Assembly (NCBI GenBank): GCA_022729835.1
Contig: DZBC01000024.1
Location: 1-14,648, forward strand
Origin: Sulfuricurvum sp.
Lineage (GTDB): Bacteria > Campylobacterota > Campylobacteria > Campylobacterales > Sulfurimonadaceae
Direction: 5' to 3'
DNA: 14,648 nucleotides
In this document: positions 6,949 to 13,809 of the stretch, piece by piece
Layout of the letters: each line of letters begins with the position of its first letter
Position numbering within the stretch: position 1 is the first letter of the stretch
Position numbers and translations under genes: made by a program
The notes under the pieces: generated by a model
What the model saw: the letters and a program-made list of their open reading frames with translations, nothing else
Told to the model about the DNA's origin: nothing
Database searches by the model: none

Positions 6949-9236
6949 AAAACACTTCCGCGCATGCCATGATGGTGCGCAATCAGTCGTTCAAAGGCGA
7001 TAGCATCGAGCGGACGGCTACAAAAATAGCCTTGATAATATTCGCAAGAGCGCTGACGCAGGAAATCGAGCTGATCTTGTTGCTCGACCCCCTCAGCTAC
7101 GACCTCCAGACCGAAGTTTTTGGCAATCGTGATAATGGTGCTTACCAGCTCCCGATCATCTTCGTCGATCAGCAGATCCTGAGTAAAGGAGCGGTCGATT
7201 TTTAGCGTCGTAAAGGGCAGTTTTTTGAGATAAGAGAGCGAAGAGTAGCCTGTCCCAAAATCATCAATCGAGAGTCCGATCCCGTGCTTACGCAATTCGT
7301 GCATTTTGGCCACCACCTCATCAAAATCGCTGATAACGACCGATTCGGTGAGTTCCAGCTCCAAAGCGCCGCTGGGTAGGTCGTAGCGCTCCAGCAATAA
7401 AAAGATTTCGGAAACAAAATCGGGGCTATTGAACTGCTTGCTGCTAACGTTGACGGCGATCCACTGCAGCGGCATCGTTTCACGCCATGCCACAAATTGC
7501 CGTAAGGCCTCTTCAAGCACCCAGCGTCCTATCTCCAAAATCAGTCCGCTCTCTTCTGCCACGCTGATCATCTCTATGGGAGATATCTCTCCTAGTTCCT
7601 CATTGTGCCAACGCAAAAGTGCCTCAGCCGCAATGATCCTTCCCTCTTTGATGGCGATGATTGGCTGGTAATAAAGACGAAGTTTACCCTTTTTGAGGGC
7701 TTGGCGTAGCGCAGTCTCGATGAGCATCAGCCGTTTGATTCGATAATCCATCTGCTCTTGATAGAATCGGCTCATCCCCTTGCCATCGCGTTTGGCTTGA
7801 TACATCGCTGTATCGGCATGCTTGAGCAGATCATCAACCCGCTCTTCTTGCTCATGCATCAGCACCATGCCAATACTGGTCGATACACTCAGATAGCGTC
7901 CTTCGATCTCCACGGTTTCGCTTAATGTAGTGTGGATTCTTTGCGCCGCATGTTCCATCCGCTCTAAAGCTTCATGTCGATTTTTACCCAAATGACACAG
8001 GAGTATGACAAACTCATCTCCCCCGATGCGTGCGAGCATATCCTCATCGCCTAGGGTGTATTTGAGGCGTTGCGACACCTCGCACAAAAGGACGTCACCG
8101 ATGGTGTGGCCCAAAGAGTCATTGATTGTCTTAAAGTTATCCAGATCCAAAAAAAGCACACCAAAAAGCATACGTTCTCTAAAAAAGCGCACCATCTCCC
8201 GATTGATGCGCTCGATCAGCATCGTCCGGTTTGGGGTATCGGTGAGCATATCGTGGTGTGCCTGATATTCGATCTGTCGAATGAACTCAAAGCGTTCAGT
8301 CACATCACTCGCAATGCCGATACCGCCGATCACCCGTTTGTCAAGATCGAGCAGCGGTGCCGTGCGCAAATGCAAAAAGAGTTGACGCTTAAGATACTGG
8401 GTCTGATACTCCCCCTCATACAGCCCATCTTCTCCTTTTATCGCCTTGGCAATCGCGGGGACTACACGTTGATCGGGAAGCATTGCAAGCGACAAGCCAG
8501 TCAAAAAATCGACCGGAGCGCCTAGAATAGTGCAAAACTCAGCGTTAAACTCGATAATACGCAAAGAGGTGTCATAAAAAAAGATACCCACCGGAGCCTG
8601 CGAAACGATCGTCGAAGAGCGCTCTTTTGAGAGGTATAACTGTGTGCGCTCGTGCTCATACAAACGACGCGTCTCGACCAAATCGACAAAACTGCCATAA
8701 AAACGGCGTGCGATCACCAGCAGCATTAAGATAAAAAGCGCTATAAAAAAGGAGAAGATTAGATAGTAGCCCTCCCTATGTAGCAACAACTGCAGCAAGA
8801 GCGGTGTTAAAGTCAAAATAACAAAAATGCGCACCGCTACCAAATGGGCAGCAAGACTGCTGATCGATCCTGCACTCATCTCCGAAAGCACGACGATCAA
8901 CACAGCCTGATGCAACGGCTGATCCGTATCAAAAAGAAAGAATCCGGCAGCACCCCATGTTAAACCGGACAAAATTACGCCAAAGAGGAAGAGCCGCTCC
9001 CACGTCTGCATTGTACGACTGCTTTGGTGACGCCTGTAGCCATGATAGAGCCAAAAGCGCCAAAGCGATACCAAAAGCAATACTGTCATCCATATCAAAA
9101 GCATGAAGCGTTGCGGTATATCCCATAACAACATACACAGCAGCGCCCCGTTGAGCACGATCGCCAACAGAGAGATATTTAAATGTCTAAACGAGAGCGC
9201 CAGCGCTTCCCTGCGGCCTTCTTCGGAGAGCTTCAT
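6945..9236 (-). CDS. Membrane-bound PAS-GGDEF-EAL cyclic-di-GMP enzyme
   Basis: A 763-aa protein that can in principle both make and degrade cyclic-di-GMP. The N-terminus carries about six hydrophobic segments (roughly residues 20-178), a membrane sensor I cannot assign to a named MASE type. A PAS-like domain follows at about 208-320 (APVGIFFYD, IIEFN), then GGDEF at 405-409 within LARIGGDEF, and EALLRW from 538. The EAL set looks complete: NVSSKQF, ELTESVVI, IDDFGTGYSS, LKIDRSF, EGVE and YYQGYF. The usual inhibitory RxxD site before GGDEF reads GDED, so product inhibition is probably lost. I chose the ATG at 9236 over an in-frame TTG at 9275 because AGGGA lies about 8 bases upstream and a good promoter lies between the two starts. 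Confidence 0.92.
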   Translation of the reverse strand: MKLSEEGRREALALSFRHLNISLLAIVLNGALLCMLLWDIPQRFMLLIWMTVLLLVSLWRFWLYHGYRRHQSSRTMQTWERLFLFGVILSGLTWGAAGFFLFDTDQPLHQAVLIVVLSEMSAGSISSLAAHLVAVRIFVILTLTPLLLQLLLHREGYYLIFSFFIALFILMLLVIARRFYGSFVDLVETRRLYEHERTQLYLSKERSSTIVSQAPVGIFFYDTSLRIIEFNAEFCTILGAPVDFLTGLSLAMLPDQRVVPAIAKAIKGEDGLYEGEYQTQYLKRQLFLHLRTAPLLDLDKRVIGGIGIASDVTERFEFIRQIEYQAHHDMLTDTPNRTMLIERINREMVRFFRERMLFGVLFLDLDNFKTINDSLGHTIGDVLLCEVSQRLKYTLGDEDMLARIGGDEFVILLCHLGKNRHEALERMEHAAQRIHTTLSETVEIEGRYLSVSTSIGMVLMHEQEERVDDLLKHADTAMYQAKRDGKGMSRFYQEQMDYRIKRLMLIETALRQALKKGKLRLYYQPIIAIKEGRIIAAEALLRWHNEELGEISPIEMISVAEESGLILEIGRWVLEEALRQFVAWRETMPLQWIAVNVSSKQFNSPDFVSEIFLLLERYDLPSGALELELTESVVISDFDEVVAKMHELRKHGIGLSIDDFGTGYSSLSYLKKLPFTTLKIDRSFTQDLLIDEDDRELVSTIITIAKNFGLEVVAEGVEQQDQLDFLRQRSCEYYQGYFCSRPLDAIAFERLIAHHHGMRGSVL

Positions 9237-9263
9237 GCATCCGTCCCTGTTAAAAATTTTATC

Positions 9264-9292
9264 ATTGTAGCGCAAGCAGACGATGAAGCCAA
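9264..9292 (-). promoter_or_regulatory. Putative sigma70-type promoter for the GGDEF-EAL gene
   Basis: Read on the minus strand, TTGGCT (9287-9292) is followed after 17 bases by TACAAT (9264-9269). Transcription would begin about 20 bases before the ATG at 9236. It sits in the 72-bp gap after the Memo gene, so the GGDEF-EAL and NagZ-amidase pair can be expressed apart from the operon upstream. This is a match to the general consensus only. Confidence 0.5.
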
Positions 9293-9308
9293 AAACGCAC
9301 CGCTACGA

Positions 9309-10100
9309 TTAACCCACCAAAGCACTGACATAGCCAACCACCCGCTTTTCATCATGCGATACCGCCGCACTGGTGCGGTAATCGAGGATACGGCTGCGCA
9401 TCTTCAGGCTCCGCGCCGCTTCGAGCATCGCGCTCATCCCCGCAAGACCGCACGCCTCGCAGCCGCGTTCAAAACGCTCCGGCTCCATCTTCTCTAGCGC
9501 CTCTAAGCAGTATCCATCGAGACGATTGGCCTCATCAAGCGCATAGAAGTGGCTCAAATCGGTACTGATCACCAACAAGCTTGAATGTTCTTGCAGGATC
9601 GGCAACATCAGCTTTGAAAGCTCTGAGGCTTCGATCATCCCATAAACAATTTCGATTACATGTACGCCTGGCAAATACGCCGCGATTAGCGGCATCTGCA
9701 CTTCGGTAGAGTGCTCATGATGGGCCTGAGGCGCAAAAATCAACCAAGGAAATCGATGTAGTAGCGCCTGTGCGTACGTCAGATCGATCATCAGATCCCC
9801 ACATGGCGTCTCATAGCGGTCATACAGCGCGACCGAAGCACCCTCAAAAGCGACACGATGGCTCGGCCCGACGACGACCACCCGCTCGATACCCGTACGC
9901 ACTCCCAAGTGACGATAGGCCAAAGCAGCCGTGTAACCGCTGTACATGTAACCCGCGTGTGGTACGACCAGCGCCGAAGGTGTGAAGGGCGGTGGCGATA
10001 TACTCGGCATTTGCGCCTCAAACCCTTCGATCAGATTTCGTAGCGATGCGCATGTATCTGGATAAAAAGTACCGCGTACGGCAGCCAATCGCTTAGACAT
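9309..10100 (-). CDS. amrB: Memo-like protein (AmmeMemoRadiSam system protein B)
   Basis: A 263-aa member of the Memo family, related in fold to class III extradiol dioxygenases; the bacterial role is not established. Family motifs are all present: VVPHAGYMYSGYTAA with His48, VVVGPSH with His81, HEHSTEVQMP (128-137), STDLSHF (179-185) and EACGLAG with Cys217. His48, His81 and Cys217 correspond to the metal-site residues described for human MEMO1. The ATG at 10100 is preferred over a TTG one codon upstream; AAGGGG about 8 bases before it is a strong ribosome site. It overlaps the end of the radical SAM gene by 8 bp, so it is the last gene of a three-gene operon. Two palindrome copies lie inside it, one of them within the conserved HAGYMYSG motif. 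Confidence 0.9.
   Translation of the reverse strand: MSKRLAAVRGTFYPDTCASLRNLIEGFEAQMPSISPPPFTPSALVVPHAGYMYSGYTAALAYRHLGVRTGIERVVVVGPSHRVAFEGASVALYDRYETPCGDLMIDLTYAQALLHRFPWLIFAPQAHHEHSTEVQMPLIAAYLPGVHVIEIVYGMIEASELSKLMLPILQEHSSLLVISTDLSHFYALDEANRLDGYCLEALEKMEPERFERGCEACGLAGMSAMLEAARSLKMRSRILDYRTSAAVSHDEKRVVGYVSALVG
9656..9665. repeat. TACATGTA palindrome copy 5 (TTACATGTAC)
   Basis: Inside the Memo gene. On the minus strand it reads GGC GTA CAT GTA ATC, giving Gly-Val-His-Val-Ile (Val146-His-Val). One outer base departs from the perfect form. Confidence 0.75.
9942..9951. repeat. TACATGTA palindrome copy 6 (GTACATGTAA)
   Basis: Inside the Memo gene, 286 bp from copy 5. On the minus strand it reads GGT TAC ATG TAC AGC, giving Gly-Tyr-Met-Tyr-Ser in the conserved HAGYxYSG active-site motif. 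This is the third reading frame used by the repeat. Confidence 0.75.
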
Positions 10101-11085
10101 CAAACACCCCTTCTAATGTAGTGCCGCACTGCGGACACGCACCGTGCAGCAACACAGAGTGCAACATCCGTATCCCGCTCCGCTCGATGAGTGCCGCGCC
10201 GCAGTGACGGCACATTGTCACTTGCGCTTGGGAAGTATTGCCCGCATAAACATAGCGCAATCCTACCGCCTGCGCGATCCTCACGGCACGCTCTAGCGTC
10301 TGAGTAGGCGTTGCGCCGACATCGGTGAGCTTGTAGTCGGGGTGAAAAGCGCTGACATGCCACGGTGTTTCAAGACCCAGCTCTTGCGCGATAAAGCGGG
10401 CGATGGCGGTGAGCTCTTCATCAGAATCATTGATCGTCGGAATGATCAACGTCGTCACTTCCACCCAAATACCCCCGCGCTTGAAGGTTATGAGCGTCTT
10501 TTTGACCTCTTCAAGGCCACCGAGCAGCTCTTTTTTGTAGTAGCGCGGATCAAAAGATTTAAGATCCACATTGGCCGCGTCAAAAAGGCCGCACATATCC
10601 GCCGCTACCGCATCGGACTCAAAACCGTTGGTGATAAACACATTGCGCAGCCCCTTTGCTTTGGCACGCACAGCGATATCGCGGGCGTAGGGGTAGAAAA
10701 CCGTCGGCTCATTGTAGGTGTAGGCGATACCCGCACATCCCTGTTCCAGCGCCATAGAGACGATCTGCTCCGGAGCAAAAAATCGGCCATCATCGATACG
10801 ATGCGTCTGCGATATGCGCCAGTTCTGGCAAAAGGGGCAGTGAAAATTACAGCCGACCGTTCCGAGCGAAAGTACCTTGCTACCGGGCAGAACATGATAG
10901 AGCGGCTTTTTCTCCATCGGGTCTACATGTAAGGCTACCGGATGACCGTACACCAGATTTTCAATCCGATCTCCCACCCTGCGGTTGACGCCGCACAAGC
11001 CGCTTTGATCCTCTTTGAGGCTGCAATAGTGGGCGCAAAGCTGGCATACCAGCCGCTCGCCTTTGGAAATATAATATTCCATCAT
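10093..11085 (-). CDS. amrS: Radical SAM protein of the AmmeMemoRadiSam system (PflA-like)
   Basis: A 330-aa radical S-adenosylmethionine protein, related to pyruvate-formate lyase activating enzymes. The iron-sulfur cluster motif is CNFHCPFC (Cys79, Cys83, Cys86). An N-terminal cysteine region (CQLCAHYCSL and GLCGVN, residues 14-34) leads into HVDPMEKKPLYHVLPGS, typical of this subgroup. Two CxxC pairs at the C-terminus (292/295 and 317/320) look like a zinc knuckle. I start at ATG 11085, which overlaps the AMMECR1 stop in ATGA; an upstream in-frame methionine at 11163 would add 26 residues that overlap AMMECR1 and have no family look. A second ATG follows directly at 11082. The substrate is unknown; the fixed company of AMMECR1 and Memo suggests they act in one pathway. 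Confidence 0.92.
   Translation of the reverse strand: MMEYYISKGERLVCQLCAHYCSLKEDQSGLCGVNRRVGDRIENLVYGHPVALHVDPMEKKPLYHVLPGSKVLSLGTVGCNFHCPFCQNWRISQTHRIDDGRFFAPEQIVSMALEQGCAGIAYTYNEPTVFYPYARDIAVRAKAKGLRNVFITNGFESDAVAADMCGLFDAANVDLKSFDPRYYKKELLGGLEEVKKTLITFKRGGIWVEVTTLIIPTINDSDEELTAIARFIAQELGLETPWHVSAFHPDYKLTDVGATPTQTLERAVRIAQAVGLRYVYAGNTSQAQVTMCRHCGAALIERSGIRMLHSVLLHGACPQCGTTLEGVFDV
10923..10932. repeat. TACATGTA palindrome copy 7 (CTACATGTAA)
   Basis: Inside the radical SAM gene. On the minus strand it reads GCC TTA CAT GTA GAC, giving Ala-Leu-His-Val-Asp in the conserved HVDPMEKKPL segment. One outer base departs from the perfect form. Confidence 0.75.
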
Positions 11086-11621
11086 ATGATCTTTTGCGCC
11101 TGATAGAGGCTGATACGGGGATGCTGCGACAAACACGCTCCCGGAAGATGCGCTTTTTGGCACAGATGCGCAAAAAAGAGCTCAAAAGTACTCAACTCCT
11201 CCCACACCGAAGGTAAAAAAGTCGCCCTACGCCCTCCTAACTCAAGAATCACACCGTCGATGCCAGGGCGGATTTTGCCGCGCAGGTCGGCTTCATCGCG
11301 GTAGGTGATCTCACAAGGGAGGCTCAAAAGCGAGAGTTCGATCGTGACACGTGCGAACTCCTCTGCGCTCAGCGGCGAAAAGCGCGGATCGTCAAAGGCC
11401 GCAGCGCGGGCATTGGCGATCAAATCTTCAAGCATTCTACGATGGGGCTGCAACGAGCCGATACAGCCGCGCAACCGCCCATCCAGCCTCAAGGTCACAA
11501 AGAGGGCACGATGCTCTAGTAACTGCGGATAGCGGCGATAATACATCTGCGTATCGATGGGTGAACCCCCGAAGGCTTCCTCAATGGCTGCTTTGGCCAA
11601 TTCTAGTAGTATTCGCTCCAT
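11082..11621 (-). CDS. amrA: AMMECR1 domain protein (AmmeMemoRadiSam system protein A)
   Basis: A 179-aa AMMECR1-family protein whose molecular function is not known. The family signature LRGCIGSL lies near residues 56-63, followed by the conserved ANARAAAFDDPRFSPLSAEEF region and an ELSLLS strand. I start at ATG 11621, which has AGGGAG about 9 bases upstream and gives the usual family N-terminus. An upstream in-frame methionine (11693) would add 24 residues reaching across the divergent gap. It is the first gene of the three-gene operon and overlaps the radical SAM gene by 4 bp. The gene shares its upstream region with the divergent HD-GYP gene. Confidence 0.9.
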   Translation of the reverse strand: MERILLELAKAAIEEAFGGSPIDTQMYYRRYPQLLEHRALFVTLRLDGRLRGCIGSLQPHRRMLEDLIANARAAAFDDPRFSPLSAEEFARVTIELSLLSLPCEITYRDEADLRGKIRPGIDGVILELGGRRATFLPSVWEELSTFELFFAHLCQKAHLPGACLSQHPRISLYQAQKII

Positions 11622-11704
11622 AATTTGCTCCCTATCGTTGAGACGGTTTCTTAATTTTAACACAGGCGTAGTACTATAACGAAACATTATCACAAAGACA
11701 CACT
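11622..11704. promoter_or_regulatory. Divergent promoter region between the AMMECR1 operon and the HD-GYP gene
   Basis: An AT-rich 83-bp gap between divergent starts. On the plus strand TATAAC (11675-11680) is a fair -10 box, with only a weak TTAATT about 18 bases upstream. On the minus strand TAAAAT (11654-11659) could be a -10 for the AMMECR1 operon, with no clear -35. The two would overlap, so the operons may compete or be co-regulated. The boxes are guesses from consensus; that promoters lie here follows from the layout. Confidence 0.45.
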
Positions 11705-12946
11705 ATGACCCATCTGCACCAACTTATCTATGCTCTCTCTGATGCGCTTGATCTCGTCGGTGTAGACGATATCAACCACGGTAAAAGGGTTGCCTATATG
11801 GCCTTGGAGTGTGCCAAAGTCTTGCACCTGAGGCACAAAGACGAGGAGCGGCTCTTTCACGCTGCTTTACTTCACGATTGCGGCGTCTCCTCATCACGTA
11901 TTCACGACAAGCTGGTGTATACCTTTGACTGGGAAGGAGCTGAAGATCACTGCATACGTGGCTATCAACTGCTCTCCATTTCACCGGCGCTGCGTCATCT
12001 CAATACCATCATACTTTATCATCACACCCACTACGAGACTCTGGTGACACTCAACATCCATCAAGAGACTGCCATGCTCTCCAACCTCATATTTTTGGTC
12101 GATCGTGTTGATGCACTGTGCGCCCAAAAGATGCTTGAACATCCGGGAGTCTCCATCCTCACGCTGGCCCACGAGATCCGCAGTGAGATCAAGGCGCTTT
12201 CGGGAACTTTTTTTGATCCCCGACTCGCCGAAGCTTTTTTAGAGTGCTCCAAGCGCGAGATTTTCTGGTTCAATCTTTCGCCTGGGGAGCTACATCGGGC
12301 ACTCGAGCACTACATGCAAACACTCGACAACCAGAGCGTAGATTTGAGTGAGTTGCGTCAGATAGCCGAGATTTTCGCGCTCTTTGTTGATGCCAAAAGT
12401 CCCTACACAGCCGATCATTCCCTCGATGTTGCGGCTTTGGCACGTTTTGTAGCCCAGAAAATGAATCTCTCAGCGGAGATCTGCACAAAAATCGAAATAG
12501 CCGGTCTTCTGCACGATCTTGGTAAGTTGCGCATCCCCGATGAGCTGCTGAACAAAGCCGGTCCGCTGGATGATCAAGAGTTTGATACCGTCAAGATTCA
12601 CGCCTTCGAAACCGGTCAAATCCTCTCACAAATTCGGGGACTTGAAGAGATCGCGCAGTGGGCCGCTCAGCATCATGAAAAGCTAAACGGCACCGGATAC
12701 CCCTCCCGCAGCATATCCGAAGAGCTCCCCTTGCCCTCGCGTATTATTGCGGTAGCTGACATCTTTCAGGCACTTGCCCAGAAGCGTCCCTATAGAAAAA
12801 ATCTCCGACCTCTACAGATAATGGATATTTTGAAGCGTCATCAAGAGGCCGGATGGATTGACACAAAAGTCCTTCAAACGGTCGAAGAGAACCTTCAAGC
12901 TTGCTGGGAGATCTCCATACGCCACTCCAGTGGAGTTCGAGGATAG
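11705..12946 (+). CDS. Tandem HD plus HD-GYP cyclic dinucleotide phosphodiesterase
   Basis: A 413-aa soluble protein with two HD-fold domains. The N-terminal one (about 20-140) keeps HGKRVA (His25), LLHDCG (His57-Asp58), HH (106-107) and DRVD (Asp133). The C-terminal one (about 225-390) is a full HD-GYP domain: His238, LLHDLGKLRIPD with His270-Asp271, KIHAFETG (His299), QHHEKLNGTGYP (His323-His324, GYP at 331-333), and IAVADIFQALAQKRPYR (Asp352). HD-GYP enzymes hydrolyse cyclic-di-GMP or 3',3'-cGAMP. There is no receiver or membrane domain. As I recall, Vibrio V-cGAP3 has a similar HD plus HD-GYP layout. The ribosome site is weak. flgA begins 2 bp after its stop, so the two are likely one transcript. 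Confidence 0.92.
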   Translation: MTHLHQLIYALSDALDLVGVDDINHGKRVAYMALECAKVLHLRHKDEERLFHAALLHDCGVSSSRIHDKLVYTFDWEGAEDHCIRGYQLLSISPALRHLNTIILYHHTHYETLVTLNIHQETAMLSNLIFLVDRVDALCAQKMLEHPGVSILTLAHEIRSEIKALSGTFFDPRLAEAFLECSKREIFWFNLSPGELHRALEHYMQTLDNQSVDLSELRQIAEIFALFVDAKSPYTADHSLDVAALARFVAQKMNLSAEICTKIEIAGLLHDLGKLRIPDELLNKAGPLDDQEFDTVKIHAFETGQILSQIRGLEEIAQWAAQHHEKLNGTGYPSRSISEELPLPSRIIAVADIFQALAQKRPYRKNLRPLQIMDILKRHQEAGWIDTKVLQTVEENLQACWEISIRHSSGVRG

Positions 12947-12948
12947 TA

Positions 12949-13809
12949 ATGCGTTTTTGGCTGTTTTTCGTACTTACATGTAAGCTTCTACTCGCCGAGT
13001 GGGTTTTGGCGCCGCACTACGCGTTTACCCAAGAGAGCATCCGAAGCCGCGATCTTTTTGAGGCATTCGATGCTGATTTTGCGGTGCTGGACATTCCCCC
13101 GCAGCGCCTTAGCCACCGCGTCACATCCCGTGATATCATCGAGCGCTTCAAGGCCCACGGTTACACCATCCGCGCCGCACACTCCATCACCACCTTTGAG
13201 CGACATTTTGATTTTGACATGACACCGCTGACACAGCAACTGCGCACCTACTACCTCAAGTACTATCCCGCTTTGCAGATCAAAGCTTTACATGTAAGGC
13301 CCCGAAGCTACATGAAAGCCCTTCCACAGGCCTATGAGATCGAGATTCCGCCAAAAACCTATCGACAAGCCAAGGGCACCTTTTATCTGCAAACACAAGA
13401 CAATAAGCGCTACTTCTTCAACTTTGACCTTGAAGCCACGCTACCAATGCTCAGCGCCGAGCAGACCATAGCACGCTATGAAGAGCTCACAGCCTTCAAC
13501 ACCCGCATACAGATGCGCCCTTTTGAGGGTTTTATCTCACCGCCCGAGTCGTCGCAGACGGAAGAGATGCGTGCCAAAATTCGTCTGATCAAAGGCCGTA
13601 TCATCACCAAGCGCGACATAGAGAGCGTGCCGCTGGTTAAGCGCGGCATGTCGGTCAACGCGCATGTTCACGCCGAGGGGATGACACTTGAGCTTGCCGT
13701 CACGGCGGAAGATGAGGGGCGCTTGTATGATATGATTACGGTCAAAAAATCAAACGGGGAGGCGCTACGCGCCAGAGTTACCGGCCCCGCAAGTGTGGAG
13801 ATTGAGTGA
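12949..13809 (+). CDS. flgA: Flagellar basal body P-ring formation chaperone FlgA
   Basis: Periplasmic chaperone that helps FlgI build the flagellar P-ring. The 286-aa product starts with a signal peptide (about 1-16, hydrophobic, ending near LLLA-EW). The C-terminal 80 residues have the SAF/FlgA pattern: GRIITKRDIESVPLVKRG, then SVNAHVHAEGMTLEL and a TVKKSNGEALRARV stretch typical of the family end. It is longer than enterobacterial FlgA, as is common in Campylobacterota. I chose ATG 12949, with GAGGAT about 5 bases upstream, over an in-frame TTG at 12901 that overlaps the HD-GYP gene and lacks a signal peptide. Its stop overlaps the ubiX start in GTGA. Two palindrome copies lie in it, one inside the signal peptide. 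Confidence 0.88.
   Translation: MRFWLFFVLTCKLLLAEWVLAPHYAFTQESIRSRDLFEAFDADFAVLDIPPQRLSHRVTSRDIIERFKAHGYTIRAAHSITTFERHFDFDMTPLTQQLRTYYLKYYPALQIKALHVRPRSYMKALPQAYEIEIPPKTYRQAKGTFYLQTQDNKRYFFNFDLEATLPMLSAEQTIARYEELTAFNTRIQMRPFEGFISPPESSQTEEMRAKIRLIKGRIITKRDIESVPLVKRGMSVNAHVHAEGMTLELAVTAEDEGRLYDMITVKKSNGEALRARVTGPASVEIE
12974..12983. repeat. TACATGTA palindrome copy 8 (perfect TTACATGTAA)
   Basis: Inside the flgA signal peptide. It reads CTT ACA TGT AAG, giving Leu9-Thr-Cys-Lys, the Thr-Cys frame seen in rpiB and trpB. Confidence 0.8.
13288..13297. repeat. TACATGTA palindrome copy 9 (perfect TTACATGTAA)
   Basis: Inside flgA, 314 bp from copy 8. It reads GCT TTA CAT GTA AGG, giving Ala113-Leu-His-Val-Arg, the Leu-His-Val frame. 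Its left flank, AGCTT before ACATGTAA, is the same as at copy 3. Confidence 0.8.

Noticed and set aside
8070..8525. Plus-strand open frame of 151 codons opposite the GGDEF-EAL gene
   Set aside because: The opposite strand encodes a conserved PAS-GGDEF region; the composition of this frame looks random.
9237..9275. TTG at 9275 as the start of the GGDEF-EAL gene
   Set aside because: It lies upstream of the predicted transcription start, in the spacer of the putative promoter, whereas the ATG at 9236 has a ribosome site.
5800..9655. Absence of the palindrome across the GGDEF-EAL gene as a sign of recent transfer
   Set aside because: With about one copy per 1.6 kb, a 3.9-kb gap is not surprising by chance, and the gene's composition does not obviously differ from its neighbours.
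10342..10932. Plus-strand open frame of 196 codons opposite the radical SAM gene
   Set aside because: It is antisense to a well-supported radical SAM protein, with no recognisable domain; treated as a shadow.
11086..11163. Upstream methionine for the radical SAM protein (26 extra residues)
   Set aside because: The extension is out of frame over AMMECR1 coding sequence and does not look like the family N-terminus; the ATGA overlap at 11085 is the better start.
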